Source of the DNA: an uncultured Bacteroidales bacterium
Lineage (GTDB): Bacteria; Bacteroidota; Bacteroidia; Bacteroidales; Muribaculaceae
Assembly (NCBI GenBank): GCA_900549375.1
Contig: URNY01000014.1
Coordinates: forward strand, 1-27,180
Length of the DNA stretch: 27,180 nt
Reading direction: 5' to 3'
The notes under the pieces were generated by a model. It saw nothing but the letters and a program-made list of their open reading frames with translations, was not told the origin of the DNA and did no database searches. Numbering within the stretch: position 1 is the stretch's first letter; each line of letters opens with the position of its first letter. Both the position numbers and the translations under genes were made by a program. This document shows positions 1 through 8,761 of the stretch, piece after piece.

Positions 1-187
1 TCCCATCTCTTTTAGGGAGTGAGCAACAGCAGATTTGTGCTGTATTTTTCAAGATCTTCGCCCGCAATTTTGTATATATTTCCATTTTATATCTGTTATC
101 AGATATTTTCAAGAAAAATTTTATTCCGGCAGGCTCTCTGACACACAGAGCGCCCCGTAACCCAGCCTTGGATTCGGATAACTCTGC
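1..187. other. AT-rich non-coding left edge, downstream of truncated mutL
   Basis: No gene is visible here. All three minus-strand frames running on from mutL are short and none resembles the expected MutL C-terminal end. The stretch holds small hairpins: ACAGCA/TGCTGT (26-43) followed on the plus strand by a short T run, ATATCTG/CAGATAT (89-106), and a CTCTG/CAGAG stem near 136-150. The first could be a weak terminator of a plus-strand gene left of the window, or simply chance in AT-rich DNA. The edge between this stretch and mutL may be a rearrangement junction. Confidence 0.5.
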
Positions 188-1807
188 TCAGATGGAAGCC
201 TCCTCGCTCCCTTTCTTAAGTATAGCGGGAAGAGAGGTTATGAGCCATCTGTTGTCGGATTCATATTCGAGAATGAAGCCCAGGCGATGCAAATCCTCCT
301 CAATCTCCTCCATTGCCGCTCGCTGCTGCTCATCGAGAGTTACGTTCTCAGGAAACAGAACCCGTTGCGACACTATCTCCATTTTCTCCATACGTTTGAG
401 AAACTCTTCGTAAAGTATCTTTACATGGGCGCGATGCTGATCTACAATCATCAGCCCCTCGCGCGTTGACGTTACGATGTACTTGCCGGCATACTGCATG
501 CAGACAGGTGCAGGAGCTTCCTTTTGGAGTTCTTTTCCGAAAAGACTACCGACATTCTCCTCATTCTGCGCAACAACATCCGCATCTTCAGGTTCAGGAA
601 CCGGAGCTACCTGAGCAACGGCGCCACACCGGAAATCCTCATAAAGTTTTTCCCAATCGGAAACAGGCCGGCGGTCGCGATAATCCGGTTTCCTCTCAAA
701 ACCTGAATTGAAAGGATTGTAACCGCTGGGCACATCTATCTCGGGCGAGACAGCACTCTCCCCCTGACGCAAAGGCATTACCGGGAGTGCATCCGAATTG
801 AAATCGATCGAAGGTACTGCCGAATATTTGCCTAAAGCCGCTTTCACGGCCGCCTGGAGAATAGGCCATATCTGCTGTTCGTATTCGAACTTAATCTCGT
901 CCTTGACCGGACTGCGGTTCACATCGATAGTTGCAGGATCCACCGTGAATTTGAGGAAATAACATGGTTGCGTATCATTGGCTATCAAAGAATCGTAGCA
1001 ACCGGTCACTGCCTTATGGAAATAAGGATGGCGCATGTTTCTGCCATTCGCTATCAGATACTGCAGGGGGTTGCGACGGCGCGCAAACTCCGGACGCGAC
1101 ACGAATCCCTCTATCTTAACCAAAGAGGTATCAACCTCGACCGGCAGCAACTGACTGTCGAGATTCCCTTTCCAGAGATCCACAATCCGTTTGCGGAAAG
1201 TTGCCGCCTTCAGATCGATCGAACGTGAGCCGGTGTTGAGAGAAAGTCGGATATTATTGTTCACAAGTGCCATTCGCTCGAACTCCTTTACAATATTGGA
1301 AAGCTCAACACTATCACTCTTAAGAAATTTGCGGCGTGCAGGCACATTGAAGAAAAGGCGTTTCACTGTGATTACCGTGCCCTTATCGCATACACAGGGT
1401 TCCTGACTTTGCACCTTGCTGCCTACGATTACGAGATGCGTGCCCAGACGGGCATCAGCAGTGCGCGTCTTCACATCCACTTCCGATATGGCGCAGATCG
1501 ACGGCAAAGCCTCGCCGCGGAAACCCATTGTGTGGAGAGAAAAAAGATCATCGGCATTACGGATCTTGGAAGTGGCATGGCGTTCAAAGGCCATGCGGGC
1601 ATCTGTCTCCGACATGCCGTTGCCGTTGTCGGCCACAAGGATCATGGTCTTTCCCGCATCTTTCACCTCAATGCGGATCTCGGTGGCCCCGGCATCGACC
1701 GCATTCTCCACAAGTTCCTTGATCGCCGATGCCGGACGCTGTATCACTTCTCCGGCCGCTATCTGGTTTGCCACCGAATCCGGCAGCAGTCTGATAATAT
1801 CGCTCAT
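188..1807 (-). CDS. mutL: DNA mismatch repair protein MutL, C-terminally truncated
   Basis: MutL couples mismatch recognition by MutS to strand removal. The N-terminal GHL ATPase is intact: IAAGEV at residues 16-21, ELVENAVDAGA from 31, DNGNGM 60-65, and GFRGEAL 95-101. A proline-rich linker follows, then the start of the C-terminal dimerisation domain, with DQHRAH at 456-461. The protein ends at residue 539, just after LPAILKKGSEEASI, whereas relatives run to roughly 610-630 residues. The missing part would carry the end of the dimerisation domain, including the conserved AAI helix and the NYTPDGKT-like segment. The start overlaps the ostA-like stop as ATGA, so the genes are translationally coupled. 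It may be a recent pseudogene: the rest of the frame is undamaged. The gene identity is certain; whether the protein works is not. Confidence 0.93.
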   Translation of the reverse strand: MSDIIRLLPDSVANQIAAGEVIQRPASAIKELVENAVDAGATEIRIEVKDAGKTMILVADNGNGMSETDARMAFERHATSKIRNADDLFSLHTMGFRGEALPSICAISEVDVKTRTADARLGTHLVIVGSKVQSQEPCVCDKGTVITVKRLFFNVPARRKFLKSDSVELSNIVKEFERMALVNNNIRLSLNTGSRSIDLKAATFRKRIVDLWKGNLDSQLLPVEVDTSLVKIEGFVSRPEFARRRNPLQYLIANGRNMRHPYFHKAVTGCYDSLIANDTQPCYFLKFTVDPATIDVNRSPVKDEIKFEYEQQIWPILQAAVKAALGKYSAVPSIDFNSDALPVMPLRQGESAVSPEIDVPSGYNPFNSGFERKPDYRDRRPVSDWEKLYEDFRCGAVAQVAPVPEPEDADVVAQNEENVGSLFGKELQKEAPAPVCMQYAGKYIVTSTREGLMIVDQHRAHVKILYEEFLKRMEKMEIVSQRVLFPENVTLDEQQRAAMEEIEEDLHRLGFILEYESDNRWLITSLPAILKKGSEEASI

Positions 1808-4269
1808 TCTGATTTCTTCTCATTCGTTAATGCCGGCTCCGTTGCAACTGTCTCCGATGCCGGCGGAGCCACAGGCGTCTCCGGTGCACGCATAAGCTGT
1901 TCAGCCGAGGGCACAAGGCTGCTCTTGCGGGCCGGAGCATTGTCGAGGAAATATGCGTCGAGTTCATCCGGGACCTCGCCAAGCTCATCCATCCATTTCC
2001 AACGGTCGCCATACCATTCCCGGCGCGGCCTCAGAATCTCAAACCACTTGAACCCCTGCAGATACATCTGCGACTTCTTTACGAGGAACAGCGGTGTAAC
2101 GGTTCCGGTTACTTCCGGCCACATCTTCAGTTTCTTGAGATTGCGCTCACTCATATCTATTCTTAGATAAGACCCTTCGGCACTCACAAGCTTGTTGTAA
2201 GTCGAATCATTCTCCATCGGAAGGAAAATCATCTCCACATTGCCGTCGACATCCAGTCGCTTAAGATCATTATCCTCAAAATAGGCCGTCATTTTTTTCC
2301 CGGAAAGCTGGTTGTAGAAATCCTCATCGATAAATTCGGCCATGAAACCCGTCTCGGGAAGAATCGCGCGGTCCACCACCGAATCGTTGAAATGGACATC
2401 TATCCGGTTGCCGTAAACCTGACGCTGTTCGTTCCAGACTATAGGTTTGCGGATCATATAGAGTGTGGAATCAAATTCATGATATATGAGCGTGTCGGCC
2501 ACACCCTGAAGATCCTGATTGAAGAATCTGGCCCTTCCGATCGCGCGCGCCACATGGAAATCTTTTGGAACCATCAGCAACGAGTCCCGGCCCAAAGCAT
2601 CGAGACGAGGACCCGACGGACGCGCGACAACGCTGTCGGACATTGCCTCAATATCATCCGACGCATCTTCCATTTCCAATGCATCCGATGTTCCGGGGAT
2701 TGTATCCGATGATCCGGAGATTGTATCCGATGATTCCGCTATCTCCGATATTTCCGAAACTTCCGGCTTTCCATCGGCTTCCGATACTTCCAATTTTTCC
2801 GATATCTTCAATACTTCTGATTTTTCACCCTTGAGGCCTTTCTTGTCAGCCCCTGCCGCATCTTTCGACAGCCTCTCGGTCCGAATAGGTGCGGCGTTCT
2901 CTTCAACAGGTTCCGAAGATCCCGATGATCTGTTTTCGCGCGGAGCAAAGAAACTCTCCGGAAAACCGAGAAGTGCCGAAACAGGCAACTCTATACCCGG
3001 CATCCGGAAGCCATAAGGCAAAACAGGCAATAATACGGGCAGATCCCGCGCGACATCCATCGGCGTCTTGTAGCTCTGCAGACGGCGTCTTGTCTCGGCC
3101 GGCCACGGCCGGGCAAGACTGTCGGGCCAAACCATCTCAGTGCGGAAATAAGTCAGAATTGTATCCGCTCTGAGAAAAAGGGTGTCGGGCCGCGAATATT
3201 CGAGTAGCAAAGGATATTCCGTGGATAAGGCTCGCTGAAGCGAGTCGTTGTATTCCCCATATCCTCCGATAAGAGTCATCTTGCGGGCTGTGTCCGTGAG
3301 CACCATCGGCTGCGGATTGCGCAGAATGTCGCGGAACATATAGGCCCGACTTATACCCGTTGCTTTATCATAGATAATGGAATCCCCTTCGAGAGTGACG
3401 ATATTGTCGGCACTGTCGCGATGTATGATCGTGGAGCGAGTGGTGAGCACGGCGTTGTCGGTAGCGGTATTATATCGTCCTCCTGTGGTCAGAATTGTAT
3501 CGTTGGCGCTTTCTATCCGTGTCTGCGTATTGATTGTGGCCACATGATTGCCCGTGTTGTATTCCAACTCTTCTGTAAACATCCGGTAGCCATCCTTTTC
3601 ATTGTCGAGTACAACCTCGTCCTGAAATTTCGCGAGTTTTGTCGAAGGAGAGTATTCGCCATAGACAGATGTGAGTGTATTCACATCATCGCGCAATTCT
3701 CCGCCTCGGGTATACCAGCCGAGTTCCATATTGAGATCATAGTCGAGGCTGTCGGTGGTGAGTGTAACTTTCGGGTCCTTGAGCTGGACATTGTTCCGCG
3801 ACGGGCCGGCAGTCAGCACTGCCTTGCGTGCTCCTCCGTCGTAGAAGAGCTTGTCGGAATAGACAAAGAGCGTGTCGCCCTGCCGCATCTCCACATGGCC
3901 GAAGGCATCGAGAGAATTGCGCTGCGGGAAATAATAGGCCGAATCGCAATACATCCACATGCCTCCCTGACGGAACACCACATTTCCTTTAACGATCTGT
4001 TTCTCCTCAAAATCCATCGGCGGACGGAACAGACTGTCGGCATTCTCAAGAAACACTTTGTCATCTTGAAATCTGTTTGCCGAGGGAATCGATGGCTTGA
4101 TCTGATGGGTCGGTTCGGGGCGACGGAAATTCTCTTTATCGCTTTTCTTATCTTTCTCTTTCCGTTTCTGAGCGTAAAGGGAATCCATTACAGAGATTCC
4201 TCCCGACAGCATAAGCGTTGCCAGGAGAAACACGATAATTTTTGGAGTCTTGGAAAAAAGATTGTCCAT
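1804..4269 (-). CDS. OstA/LptA-like LPS-transport protein with signal peptide
   Basis: An 821-residue exported protein of the OstA_2/LptA-like kind found in Bacteroidetes. It is expected to shield lipid A chains in the periplasm as part of LPS export. Residues 1-34 form a signal peptide ending near LYAQ. From about 60 to 400 there are repeated beta-strand segments of the type GNVVFRQGGMWMYCDSAYY, GHVEMRQGDTLFVYSDKLFYDGG and GRYNTATDNAVL, typical of the beta-jellyroll. Residues about 461-546 are a Ser/Glu/Asp-rich low-complexity linker partly built from a 21-bp tandem repeat. The jellyroll pattern resumes from about 560 (VADTLIYHEFDSTLYM, KKMTAYFEDNDLKRLDVDGNVEMIF). The tail is Pro/Ala-rich. 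It lies 50 bases after a SurA-like foldase gene, which fits an outer-membrane biogenesis operon. Confidence 0.85.
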   Translation of the reverse strand: MDNLFSKTPKIIVFLLATLMLSGGISVMDSLYAQKRKEKDKKSDKENFRRPEPTHQIKPSIPSANRFQDDKVFLENADSLFRPPMDFEEKQIVKGNVVFRQGGMWMYCDSAYYFPQRNSLDAFGHVEMRQGDTLFVYSDKLFYDGGARKAVLTAGPSRNNVQLKDPKVTLTTDSLDYDLNMELGWYTRGGELRDDVNTLTSVYGEYSPSTKLAKFQDEVVLDNEKDGYRMFTEELEYNTGNHVATINTQTRIESANDTILTTGGRYNTATDNAVLTTRSTIIHRDSADNIVTLEGDSIIYDKATGISRAYMFRDILRNPQPMVLTDTARKMTLIGGYGEYNDSLQRALSTEYPLLLEYSRPDTLFLRADTILTYFRTEMVWPDSLARPWPAETRRRLQSYKTPMDVARDLPVLLPVLPYGFRMPGIELPVSALLGFPESFFAPRENRSSGSSEPVEENAAPIRTERLSKDAAGADKKGLKGEKSEVLKISEKLEVSEADGKPEVSEISEIAESSDTISGSSDTIPGTSDALEMEDASDDIEAMSDSVVARPSGPRLDALGRDSLLMVPKDFHVARAIGRARFFNQDLQGVADTLIYHEFDSTLYMIRKPIVWNEQRQVYGNRIDVHFNDSVVDRAILPETGFMAEFIDEDFYNQLSGKKMTAYFEDNDLKRLDVDGNVEMIFLPMENDSTYNKLVSAEGSYLRIDMSERNLKKLKMWPEVTGTVTPLFLVKKSQMYLQGFKWFEILRPRREWYGDRWKWMDELGEVPDELDAYFLDNAPARKSSLVPSAEQLMRAPETPVAPPASETVATEPALTNEKKSE
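2687..2728. repeat. 21-bp tandem duplication inside the ostA-like gene
   Basis: Two adjacent 21-bp copies (2687-2707 and 2708-2728) differ at two positions. A decayed third copy begins at 2729. They encode the repeated seven-residue pattern DTIxGxS in the acidic linker of the OstA-like protein. The 21-bp unit keeps frame, so copy-number changes would only alter linker length. Confidence 0.7.
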
Positions 4270-4319
4270 CAGCCCGTATTATTCTATATTTGCCACATCG
4301 GCCATAATCGCGGTCAATG

Positions 4320-5687
4320 TCATTTCTCTTTTATCCAGCCGTCGTAAGTGAACTCGCAGCCCTCCCATCCGTCGGCAATCTTGATATAGGTATCTTTAAT
4401 TTTCTTCTCTACCCATTCGCGCAGAATATCATCCTTGTGTTTGGCTTCATACATGTTTTTAATCATGTTGTAGTCGTCGGCGAGATTTGCCTTGTGGCCG
4501 TTGATGCGCTGGGTGAGCTTAACGATGGCGACAATATCGCGGTTCTTCTTCACATCCTTCATCACGAAGGCCTCCGACACATCGCCGGGCTGCATGAGTT
4601 CTATACGCTTTGCCACTTCCGGCGGCAAATCCTGCATCTCGAAGCGGGTGCTTCCGGTCTGCTGGTTCACCATTATGCCACGGTTGTTCTTGGTATCCTT
4701 GTCCTGCGAGACATATCGCGCGGCTTCGTCGAAGGGAAATTTGCCTGCTACTATCTCTTTACGCAAGGAATCGAGACGAACAGTTGCATCGGCGAGGTCT
4801 TTATCGCTAACCTTCGGGCTCAGAAGAATATGACGCACATTCACCTGATCGCCGCGTTTGGCAATAAGCTGGATGATATGATAGCCGTATTCGGTTTCCA
4901 CGATGCGGGAAACCTTCTTGGGATCGTTGAGGTTGAAGGCTACATTGGCGAATTCCGGCACCCATGCCGAGCGCGGCTGAAATCCAAGCTCGCCACCCTG
5001 CATTGCCGAGCCGTCCTCGCTATACATGATGGCGAGTGTTGAGAATTCCGATTCCCCTTTGTTTACACGATCGGCATAATCGCGCAGACGCGCTTTCACA
5101 TCCTCTATTTCCTGAGCCGGAACCACCGGGTTAATGGAAATGATCTGTGCCTCCACCTGCATCGGAACGTATGGAATGCTGTCTTCTGCCAACGAATTGA
5201 AATATTTGCGCACTTCGCTCGGGGTGCCTTTCACATCTTTTGTGAGATTGGCCTTCACCTGATCCACTATATAGTCGTTGCGCATCACGTCCATGAGTTG
5301 CTCGCGCAACTGAGCGAACGATTTGCGGAAATATTCCTCCACTTTCTCTTTAGAGCCGAGATTATTTACAAAGAAATCAAGTCGCTTATCCACCTGCGAC
5401 TGCACCTGACCCTCGGGAGCGGTGACAGTATCTATCTTGGCCTGATCGAGAAAAAGCTTCTCAACCGCAATTCTTTCGGGGATTACGCAATATGGATCGC
5501 CGGTTACCGGAATTCCTTCAGAACGCATCTGGGCATACTGGTCCTCGACCTCGGAGCGGAAAATAGGCTCATCCCCCACTATCCACACAACTTCGTCAAT
5601 CACGTTGCGCTTCACGGGAGCGGCAATGGCGCAGACTGCCAGAAACACTGTGCCCGGTAATATCAGTTTAATGCGGTTAAATTTCAT
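4320..5687 (-). CDS. SurA-like peptidylprolyl isomerase, two parvulin domains
   Basis: A 455-residue periplasmic foldase related to SurA, which escorts outer-membrane proteins across the periplasm. A signal peptide covers residues 1-22. The SurA-like N-terminal chaperone region spans about 27-170 and contains GDPYCVIPERIAVEKLFL, a segment I recall as conserved in Bacteroidetes homologues. The first parvulin domain is about 176-277 (FSTLAIMYSEDGSAMQGGELGF, YGYHIIQL). The second is about 282-395 (VRHILLSP, FPFDEAARYVSQD, GGI-like NNRGIMVN, MKDV). The second domain is less canonical in its GG-LG motif. It is the middle gene of a run of three foldase-type genes; only 8 bases separate it from the upstream lipoprotein gene. 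I give no symbol because several paralogues exist. Confidence 0.88.
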   Translation of the reverse strand: MKFNRIKLILPGTVFLAVCAIAAPVKRNVIDEVVWIVGDEPIFRSEVEDQYAQMRSEGIPVTGDPYCVIPERIAVEKLFLDQAKIDTVTAPEGQVQSQVDKRLDFFVNNLGSKEKVEEYFRKSFAQLREQLMDVMRNDYIVDQVKANLTKDVKGTPSEVRKYFNSLAEDSIPYVPMQVEAQIISINPVVPAQEIEDVKARLRDYADRVNKGESEFSTLAIMYSEDGSAMQGGELGFQPRSAWVPEFANVAFNLNDPKKVSRIVETEYGYHIIQLIAKRGDQVNVRHILLSPKVSDKDLADATVRLDSLRKEIVAGKFPFDEAARYVSQDKDTKNNRGIMVNQQTGSTRFEMQDLPPEVAKRIELMQPGDVSEAFVMKDVKKNRDIVAIVKLTQRINGHKANLADDYNMIKNMYEAKHKDDILREWVEKKIKDTYIKIADGWEGCEFTYDGWIKEK

Positions 5688-5695
5688 ATTCAGTA

Positions 5696-6598
5696 TTATT
5701 TAATTTTCTTTATTTCATGACTAACCGGATTATAAAGACCCGGTTTAAGCCTCCCCTCGCGAATCGCGCGGGTATAAATGGAATTCATCAACGCCGTGCG
5801 GTATCTGTCGCGGTTTTCGTTTGCGAGGATGCCTGCTATCTTCACCGAGGCGTATTCGAACGGCATCTTGCTCCCCGTGGGAAGATATTCCGAGATATGC
5901 AGGAGATATACCGACCCTCCGTAGGTAGTCTCGAAATCCCGCGTGGAACTCAGAAAGGCATCGGCATCAAAAAAACGGTAAGGAATCTGCTCTGCGATCA
6001 CCGACCATTCAAGCCAGCGCTGTCCGAAATATTCATATTGGGAAGCCTGACGCAGACCGTATTTTTCAATATTGTCGACCGATGCCTCAGTGGCAGTTTT
6101 CATCCATTTGCGAATCTCAGCGAGTCGTTCCTCCTTCTCCCCGATCTTGAGATATATTCCTTTCACAAGCGGCTGGTCGAGAAGCATCTCATCACCATTC
6201 ACCTCATAATATCTCATGATGTCCGCATCGGAAACGGCCGGAGCTTCCTCCTCTTTAGTGCGCATATAGCGTTCTATGATGAGATTGTTGCGGTAGTCCT
6301 CAACAAGCCTGTCGATTCTCTCCATATCCGGAACGTTTTCGGCAGCAATGGCGCCGAGCATCATATTGCGCACCCACCGGTCCACTATAGTCTTGAACAT
6401 CTCAATGCTGTCTTCTTCGGCCAGACCAGAAGGAATGTGCAACAAAACATCGTCAACGCTCAAGGCCGAATCGCCGGCTTCCACCAGAATATTCTCTCTG
6501 GCGGGAGTCTGACCCTCCTTGCCGTCGCATCCCGTGAGCCCTATGCCGGACAAGAGGCCAAGCAGAATAACGATACCGGTATGCCTGCGCTTTTCCAT
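5696..6598 (-). CDS. SurA/PpiC-like lipoprotein lacking an obvious isomerase domain
   Basis: A 300-residue predicted lipoprotein: a hydrophobic signal segment at residues 8-20 is followed by the lipobox LTGC with the acylated cysteine at 24. The body is mostly helical, with patterns like the SurA N-terminal chaperone module (VDRWVRNMMLGAIAAEN; DADIMRYYEVNGDEMLL). The parvulin hallmarks seen in its two neighbours (GG-LGW and a terminal G-HI) are not visible. It probably acts as a holdase rather than an isomerase, by inference from its context. It lies between the two parvulin genes, 8 bases before the next one. In databases such proteins are often called peptidylprolyl isomerase by synteny alone. 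Confidence 0.75.
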   Translation of the reverse strand: MEKRRHTGIVILLGLLSGIGLTGCDGKEGQTPARENILVEAGDSALSVDDVLLHIPSGLAEEDSIEMFKTIVDRWVRNMMLGAIAAENVPDMERIDRLVEDYRNNLIIERYMRTKEEEAPAVSDADIMRYYEVNGDEMLLDQPLVKGIYLKIGEKEERLAEIRKWMKTATEASVDNIEKYGLRQASQYEYFGQRWLEWSVIAEQIPYRFFDADAFLSSTRDFETTYGGSVYLLHISEYLPTGSKMPFEYASVKIAGILANENRDRYRTALMNSIYTRAIREGRLKPGLYNPVSHEIKKIK

Positions 6599-6636
6599 CC
6601 TACAAATTTAAGCATTTTTCCGCTAATATGAAAAAT

Positions 6637-6668
6637 TTCAGGTGCGCCCGAAAAGGGACGCACCTGAA
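6637..6668 (-). terminator. Hairpin with T run after the 647-residue foldase gene
   Basis: A 13-bp stem with one bulged base (TTCAGGTGCG-CCC pairing with GGG-a-CGCACCTGAA) and a 5-base loop. Read on the minus strand it is followed by ATTTTTC. It lies 55 bases after the stop of the foldase gene ending at 6723, so it is a probable intrinsic terminator or attenuator within the foldase cluster. Confidence 0.7.
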
Positions 6669-6722
6669 TATTTACTGTTGCAGGGATTCCGAGTTGCAAC
6701 AAAAGGGATTCCGGTAGTATTT

Positions 6723-8666
6723 TCAACGTTTGTCGCTCTTCACGGATCTGAGCACTTTCTTATTTACCGAAACGGGATATTTTCCCTTGAGTTCCTCCTC
6801 CCAACGGGACTGGAGCTCATTCTGATAATCGCTTGTCACGAGACCGCGCACATCCGAAAGCTCCTCGGGTGCGCCAATAACACGCCCGTCAATCATGAAG
6901 TAGAGGGTCATGTTCCTTTTAGAGGGTTTTGTCTCCGGACCGCCGAACAGAATGTTGTCAACCATTGCGTTGTTTCCTTTCTCAGCGAGCACTTTCTCGA
7001 TATGAACTTTGTTTCCGAAAGTCTTGCGGACGGTATTCACCAATGAATCGCGTCCGGTGCGCGTCGCCAGATTCCTGATTTCAGCCGCAACGGAATCGTT
7101 GATGGCCTGCACCAGATAACCTTTGGCATGAGGCTCGCTCCATTTGTAATCATCGCGGTGGGTGTTGAAATAGTTCTGAAGGCCTTCGGTATCTTTGGCA
7201 GCCTTGTCCCAAATCTTGCGGACACTCACCTCATAAAGAAGCGACCCGTCGACATATTCATTCAGAAGATTGCGATAATCAGCCACCTCTCTTCCGAGAC
7301 GGGCCTCCTCTGCTTCCACAAGCTTGTTGCCGTAAAGATTCTCAATGGCGTCATCAAGAAGTTGCCCGGCGATTGCCGGATCATTCTGGAAGACTTCGTG
7401 CATTCCTCCCAGCAGTGTCGATACAGGTGTCGCAACCCCGTCGACAGTGAAAAGTTCCGTTGCTCCCTGTATGCCGCCGAAGCGGGAATAGAAAAGCGAA
7501 TCGAGACCATTAACAGCAACGGCGTTTTTGAGCTCTCCGAGGGTCTTTTTATTGAGTTTCGATTTGTGGGTCTTAGCGAGCCTCTCGGTCTGGTTCCTCT
7601 TTATGAGGGCGAAACGCTGATCCTGCGGACTCCCTACACGGGCAAGGAATTCCGGCTTGATACTTTCAACCGAAGGGACAGGGCGCGTTCCGGTTTTCTT
7701 GACAATATGCCATCCGAAAGCAGTGCGGAAGGGTTCGCTTATTGAATTATCGGGTATTGCGAAAGCCACGGAATCGAATTCGGCCACCATCTCGCCTGTG
7801 CCGAACCAAGGCAGAAGGCCACCCTGACGTGCAGAGCCTTTATCATCGGAAAGGCGAGTGGCCATATCCGAGAAAGCCTCCGGATTTGCTTTGACGATGC
7901 GATAGATGCTGTCGATTTCAGCTTTTGCTTTGGCGTCTGCGGCCTGATCTTCCTGACGCGCCATTTTCAGGATATGGGCGGCCTGCACTTTGCCGCGGGC
8001 CGGACGGTGTTTACCGCCGAGAAGGATATGAAAGCCTACGGGACTTTCCACCACCTCCGAAATCTCACCTTCGGGAGTGGAATATGCCGCTACTTCGAAA
8101 TAATAGGGATACTGACGGCCGGTGATCCAACCCATCAGTCCGCCGTTGGCCGACGAGCCGCGATCCTCGGAAAAACGGCGTGCCATATCCGCGAAATCCG
8201 CTCCCGACAGAAGAGCTCCGCGAATGCTGTCGATACGGGCACGCACTGTCTTGTTCTCCTTCATCGATGGCTTTTTGAACAGCATGATATGCCGGGTCTG
8301 GACTTCTTCCATCATTCTTGCATGTTCTTCATCAAGCAGTTTGTTGAGAAAAACTGAATCCGCAAGATAAGGAGCCGCCAGATCATGCCGGTATTGCTCA
8401 ATCTCCTTGCGGAAAGCCGCAGTAGTGTCGATACCCTCGGCTTTTGCGTCGGCCACTTTAAGCTTGTAGAGTTTGAACATCTCCACATATTCCTCCAAAG
8501 GCTGACGGGTGAGCTGTTGCTGGCTGTTTTTGCCATATAGATACTCAAATTCAGACTTGGGCACATCCACCCCGTTAACAGTCATGATAACAGGATCCTT
8601 GGCGGCCATAACAAGCGCAAACAGCGCTAATGCGGCACCGGCCGCGGTTCTTTTCTTTATTTCCAT
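6723..8666 (-). CDS. Peptidylprolyl isomerase, PpiC/SurA family, two parvulin domains
   Basis: A 647-residue exported foldase. An N-terminal hydrophobic segment (residues 8-22) acts as signal peptide. The N-terminal helical region holds a SurA_N-like pattern (VNGVDVPKSEFEYLYGKN). Parvulin domain 1 is about 122-220: RHIMLF, FADMARRFSEDRGSSANGGLMGW and VGFHILL. Domain 2 is about 226-328: AAHILKM, FSDMATRLSDDKGSARQGGLLPWFGTGEM and FGWHIVKK. Both keep the full signature, so isomerase activity is plausible. The last 300 residues form a domain I cannot assign, likely substrate-binding. It is the first gene of the foldase run, 95 bases after recQ; I saw no strong promoter in that gap. Confidence 0.88.
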   Translation of the reverse strand: MEIKKRTAAGAALALFALVMAAKDPVIMTVNGVDVPKSEFEYLYGKNSQQQLTRQPLEEYVEMFKLYKLKVADAKAEGIDTTAAFRKEIEQYRHDLAAPYLADSVFLNKLLDEEHARMMEEVQTRHIMLFKKPSMKENKTVRARIDSIRGALLSGADFADMARRFSEDRGSSANGGLMGWITGRQYPYYFEVAAYSTPEGEISEVVESPVGFHILLGGKHRPARGKVQAAHILKMARQEDQAADAKAKAEIDSIYRIVKANPEAFSDMATRLSDDKGSARQGGLLPWFGTGEMVAEFDSVAFAIPDNSISEPFRTAFGWHIVKKTGTRPVPSVESIKPEFLARVGSPQDQRFALIKRNQTERLAKTHKSKLNKKTLGELKNAVAVNGLDSLFYSRFGGIQGATELFTVDGVATPVSTLLGGMHEVFQNDPAIAGQLLDDAIENLYGNKLVEAEEARLGREVADYRNLLNEYVDGSLLYEVSVRKIWDKAAKDTEGLQNYFNTHRDDYKWSEPHAKGYLVQAINDSVAAEIRNLATRTGRDSLVNTVRKTFGNKVHIEKVLAEKGNNAMVDNILFGGPETKPSKRNMTLYFMIDGRVIGAPEELSDVRGLVTSDYQNELQSRWEEELKGKYPVSVNKKVLRSVKSDKR

Positions 8667-8761
8667 AAGATATCATAGAGCCAATCCCACAAAATATGTT
8701 AACGCGGGGGTGGCCTGTTTTAACGTCACAATTAATTAACGTCTCAGGATTATAAAAATTG

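Noticed and set aside
3421..4347. 308-codon plus-strand frame
   Set aside because: It is antisense to the OstA-like gene and the gap after it, and its composition is that of a shadow frame. The plus-strand frames at 1409-2170 and 5717-6631 were rejected for the same reason.
6603..6610. TAAATTTG on the minus strand just before the lipoprotein gene
   Set aside because: It fits the -7 box, but lies only four bases from the start codon and has no TTTG at 19-21 bases, so it would need a leaderless message.
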